This document shows, piece after piece, positions 62,638 to 64,000 of a DNA stretch of 64,000 nucleotides. Both the position numbers and the translations under genes were made by a program. The stretch comes from Phyto melanocephala. Lineage: Eukaryota > Arthropoda > Insecta > Diptera > Rhinophoridae. Location: the NCBI GenBank assembly GCA_941918925.1, contig OW799237.1:12443201-12507200 (forward strand), in the 5' to 3' direction. How positions within the stretch are numbered: the stretch's first letter is position 1; the number at the start of each line of letters is the position of its first letter. The notes below the pieces were generated by a model. That model was given only the letters and a program-made list of their open reading frames with translations. It had not been told where the DNA came from and made no database searches.

Positions 62638-64000
62638 TTTCTACGATATTTGTTAATTCTTGCGCTTCAACATAAACAAACAAATAATCACAATAACAAA
62701 GTAAATTTCAGCATCAGGCAGTGATGTCAGTTCGGCTATTATTCCGTCAAATCTAGCGATTTAAAAACCAGTGATTGCCAATTTTTGGCCTACACGTCAC
62801 GGTTGTATTGGACGCAATCAAATTTGACAATGTCGGCATAAATTATATCTACATGGAGACCCAAGAAAGGCACTACCTTATGTTAGTGCGAATAAAACTT
62901 CATACATAAAAAAATTAGAATTAATAATGTTACATGGTAATAAAGTGAAAAATTTCTTAAGGCATCAATTTCGCAATTGTAACCTCTATGTAACGGAGTT
63001 TTAAGGAGTTAAGTTCGGGAATAATATGAAAATAATAATTATTGCAAAAATGCATTGAAAGCTAAAACATATAATTGTAATATAAATAAATAAATAAATA
63101 AATAATATTGTATATATTTTCAGAATAGAATTGGTAAGCAGTATCAGTTATAAGTCCTATGATACTACGATGGAAATATACAATGAACCTGAAAAGTTTA
63201 AGTACCAATATTATTTTAGTTATTAAATGGAATTAACATATTTCTCGCAACAAAAAAGTTCTATCACTTTTCATAATTTTATATAATTTAATGTTACAAT
63301 AAATATACAACAAAAATATTAAAAAAACAATTGATCGCGAGTGATCTAATTTCACTCGGAATGCAGAACACAGGCGAATTATTTATAAAATAGGTAGAGA
63401 AACCTAAGCTTTTTTGATTTAATAAATGGTTTAAAAAATCATCTTTTCGGGTAAGCTACAAAAAAAAAAAAAAAAGAAAAAAAAAACATTTTGATGCAGT
63501 ATCAATTAGCCGATTATGCTAAAAATAACTTTAATTTTTAAAAATTATGTGGGTTACATCTATAAAATTTAAAAAAGATAAATATTTTGAATCGTCCTTT
63601 AAAAATTAAAAAAAATTTTGCAAAGCCTGAGAAAAACTTCAAAAAGTAGGAATATAGCAAAAATCAGATAAAATCAGGTAGTCGTGTTTCATACTCTTTT
63701 TCTTTGTTTTCTTATCATCAAATTTTTCCTGATATTATAGCAGTAAAAAATCCAGCTATTTTCTAGCGAATTTGAGGCCATATTTGAAGGGATTTGTTGA
63801 TATAAAGTTCCCATCACTGCCACAATAAAACATTTTACTTTCTAAGTTTTTCATCTGGTAATGCTAAAAATGTGACATCTTGTTTATAGTATTGCCGAGT
63901 CAAACAAAGACAATCATTAACTGGGAATCTTAAACAAGTGTGTGCGAAAAATTTAACATAACTTCCAAATAATTTTAACTTGTACGCAAAAATATAATAT
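62638..64000. other. Non-coding AT-rich stretch
   Basis: The beginning is presumably the 5' UTR and promoter of the RS-rich gene. A TAAA microsatellite of about six units lies at 63,083-63,105. Nothing else recognised. Confidence 0.5.

Noticed and set aside
1..64000. tRNA genes, rRNA genes, CRISPR arrays, bacterial operons
   Set aside because: None was seen. The only tRNA-like words are the A/B-box module of the dispersed repeat, which lacks any cloverleaf.

Overview
This window is nuclear DNA of a brachyceran fly, most likely a calyptrate such as a blowfly or house-fly relative. The genome is very AT-rich. Genes have short introns with GTAAGT-type donors. Six protein-coding genes read as close homologues of Drosophila genes, and the spaces between them are filled with Helitrons, mariner-type remnants, fold-back MITEs and a high-copy family whose ends carry an inverted CCCTTCAC / GTGAAGGG pair. 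No bacterial, plasmid or viral genome is present.

Layout. Bases 1-34,225 hold no gene I can support. They contain repeats, transposon remnants and five perfect copies of the 9-mer TGGGTGGTC/GACCACCCA, the Ci/Gli site of Hedgehog signalling. From 34.2 to 53.8 kb lies a compact gene block: ZC3H15 (CG8635 type, +), Gle1 (-), Vps25 (-) and the adhesion GPCR Cirl/latrophilin (-, 11 exons visible, 5' end missing). From memory, these genes sit around cytological band 44D in D. melanogaster, the neighbourhood of patched. The left third may therefore be the regulatory landscape of the Hedgehog target gene patched, whose body would lie outside the window. From 53.8 to 60.9 kb is repeat-rich non-coding DNA, probably upstream or intronic to Cirl. 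From 60.9 to 62.7 kb are mRpL41 (+) and an RS-rich splicing protein like RSRC1 (-), converging on a small palindrome that carries AATAAA on both strands.

The most notable signals are: (1) the Ci/Gli-site enrichment in the gene-free third; (2) a 274-codon open frame that continues from the Cirl TM1 exon into the following intron, predicting a one-transmembrane receptor with an Asn/Gln/Ala-rich tail; (3) an internal module of the dispersed repeat family that is inverted in one copy and carries abutting Pol III A-box-like and B-box-like sequences; (4) three Helitrons sharing a 3' end but differing in 5' end and tandem-repeat number; and (5) a series of different fold-back elements clustered around Vps25.

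The genes do not form a single pathway. They cover translation-factor support (ZC3H15), mRNA export (Gle1), ESCRT-II sorting (Vps25), adhesion and mechanosensation (Cirl), mitochondrial translation (mRpL41) and splicing (RSRC1-like). All identifications rest on reading the translated sequence and remembered family motifs; no database search was run.
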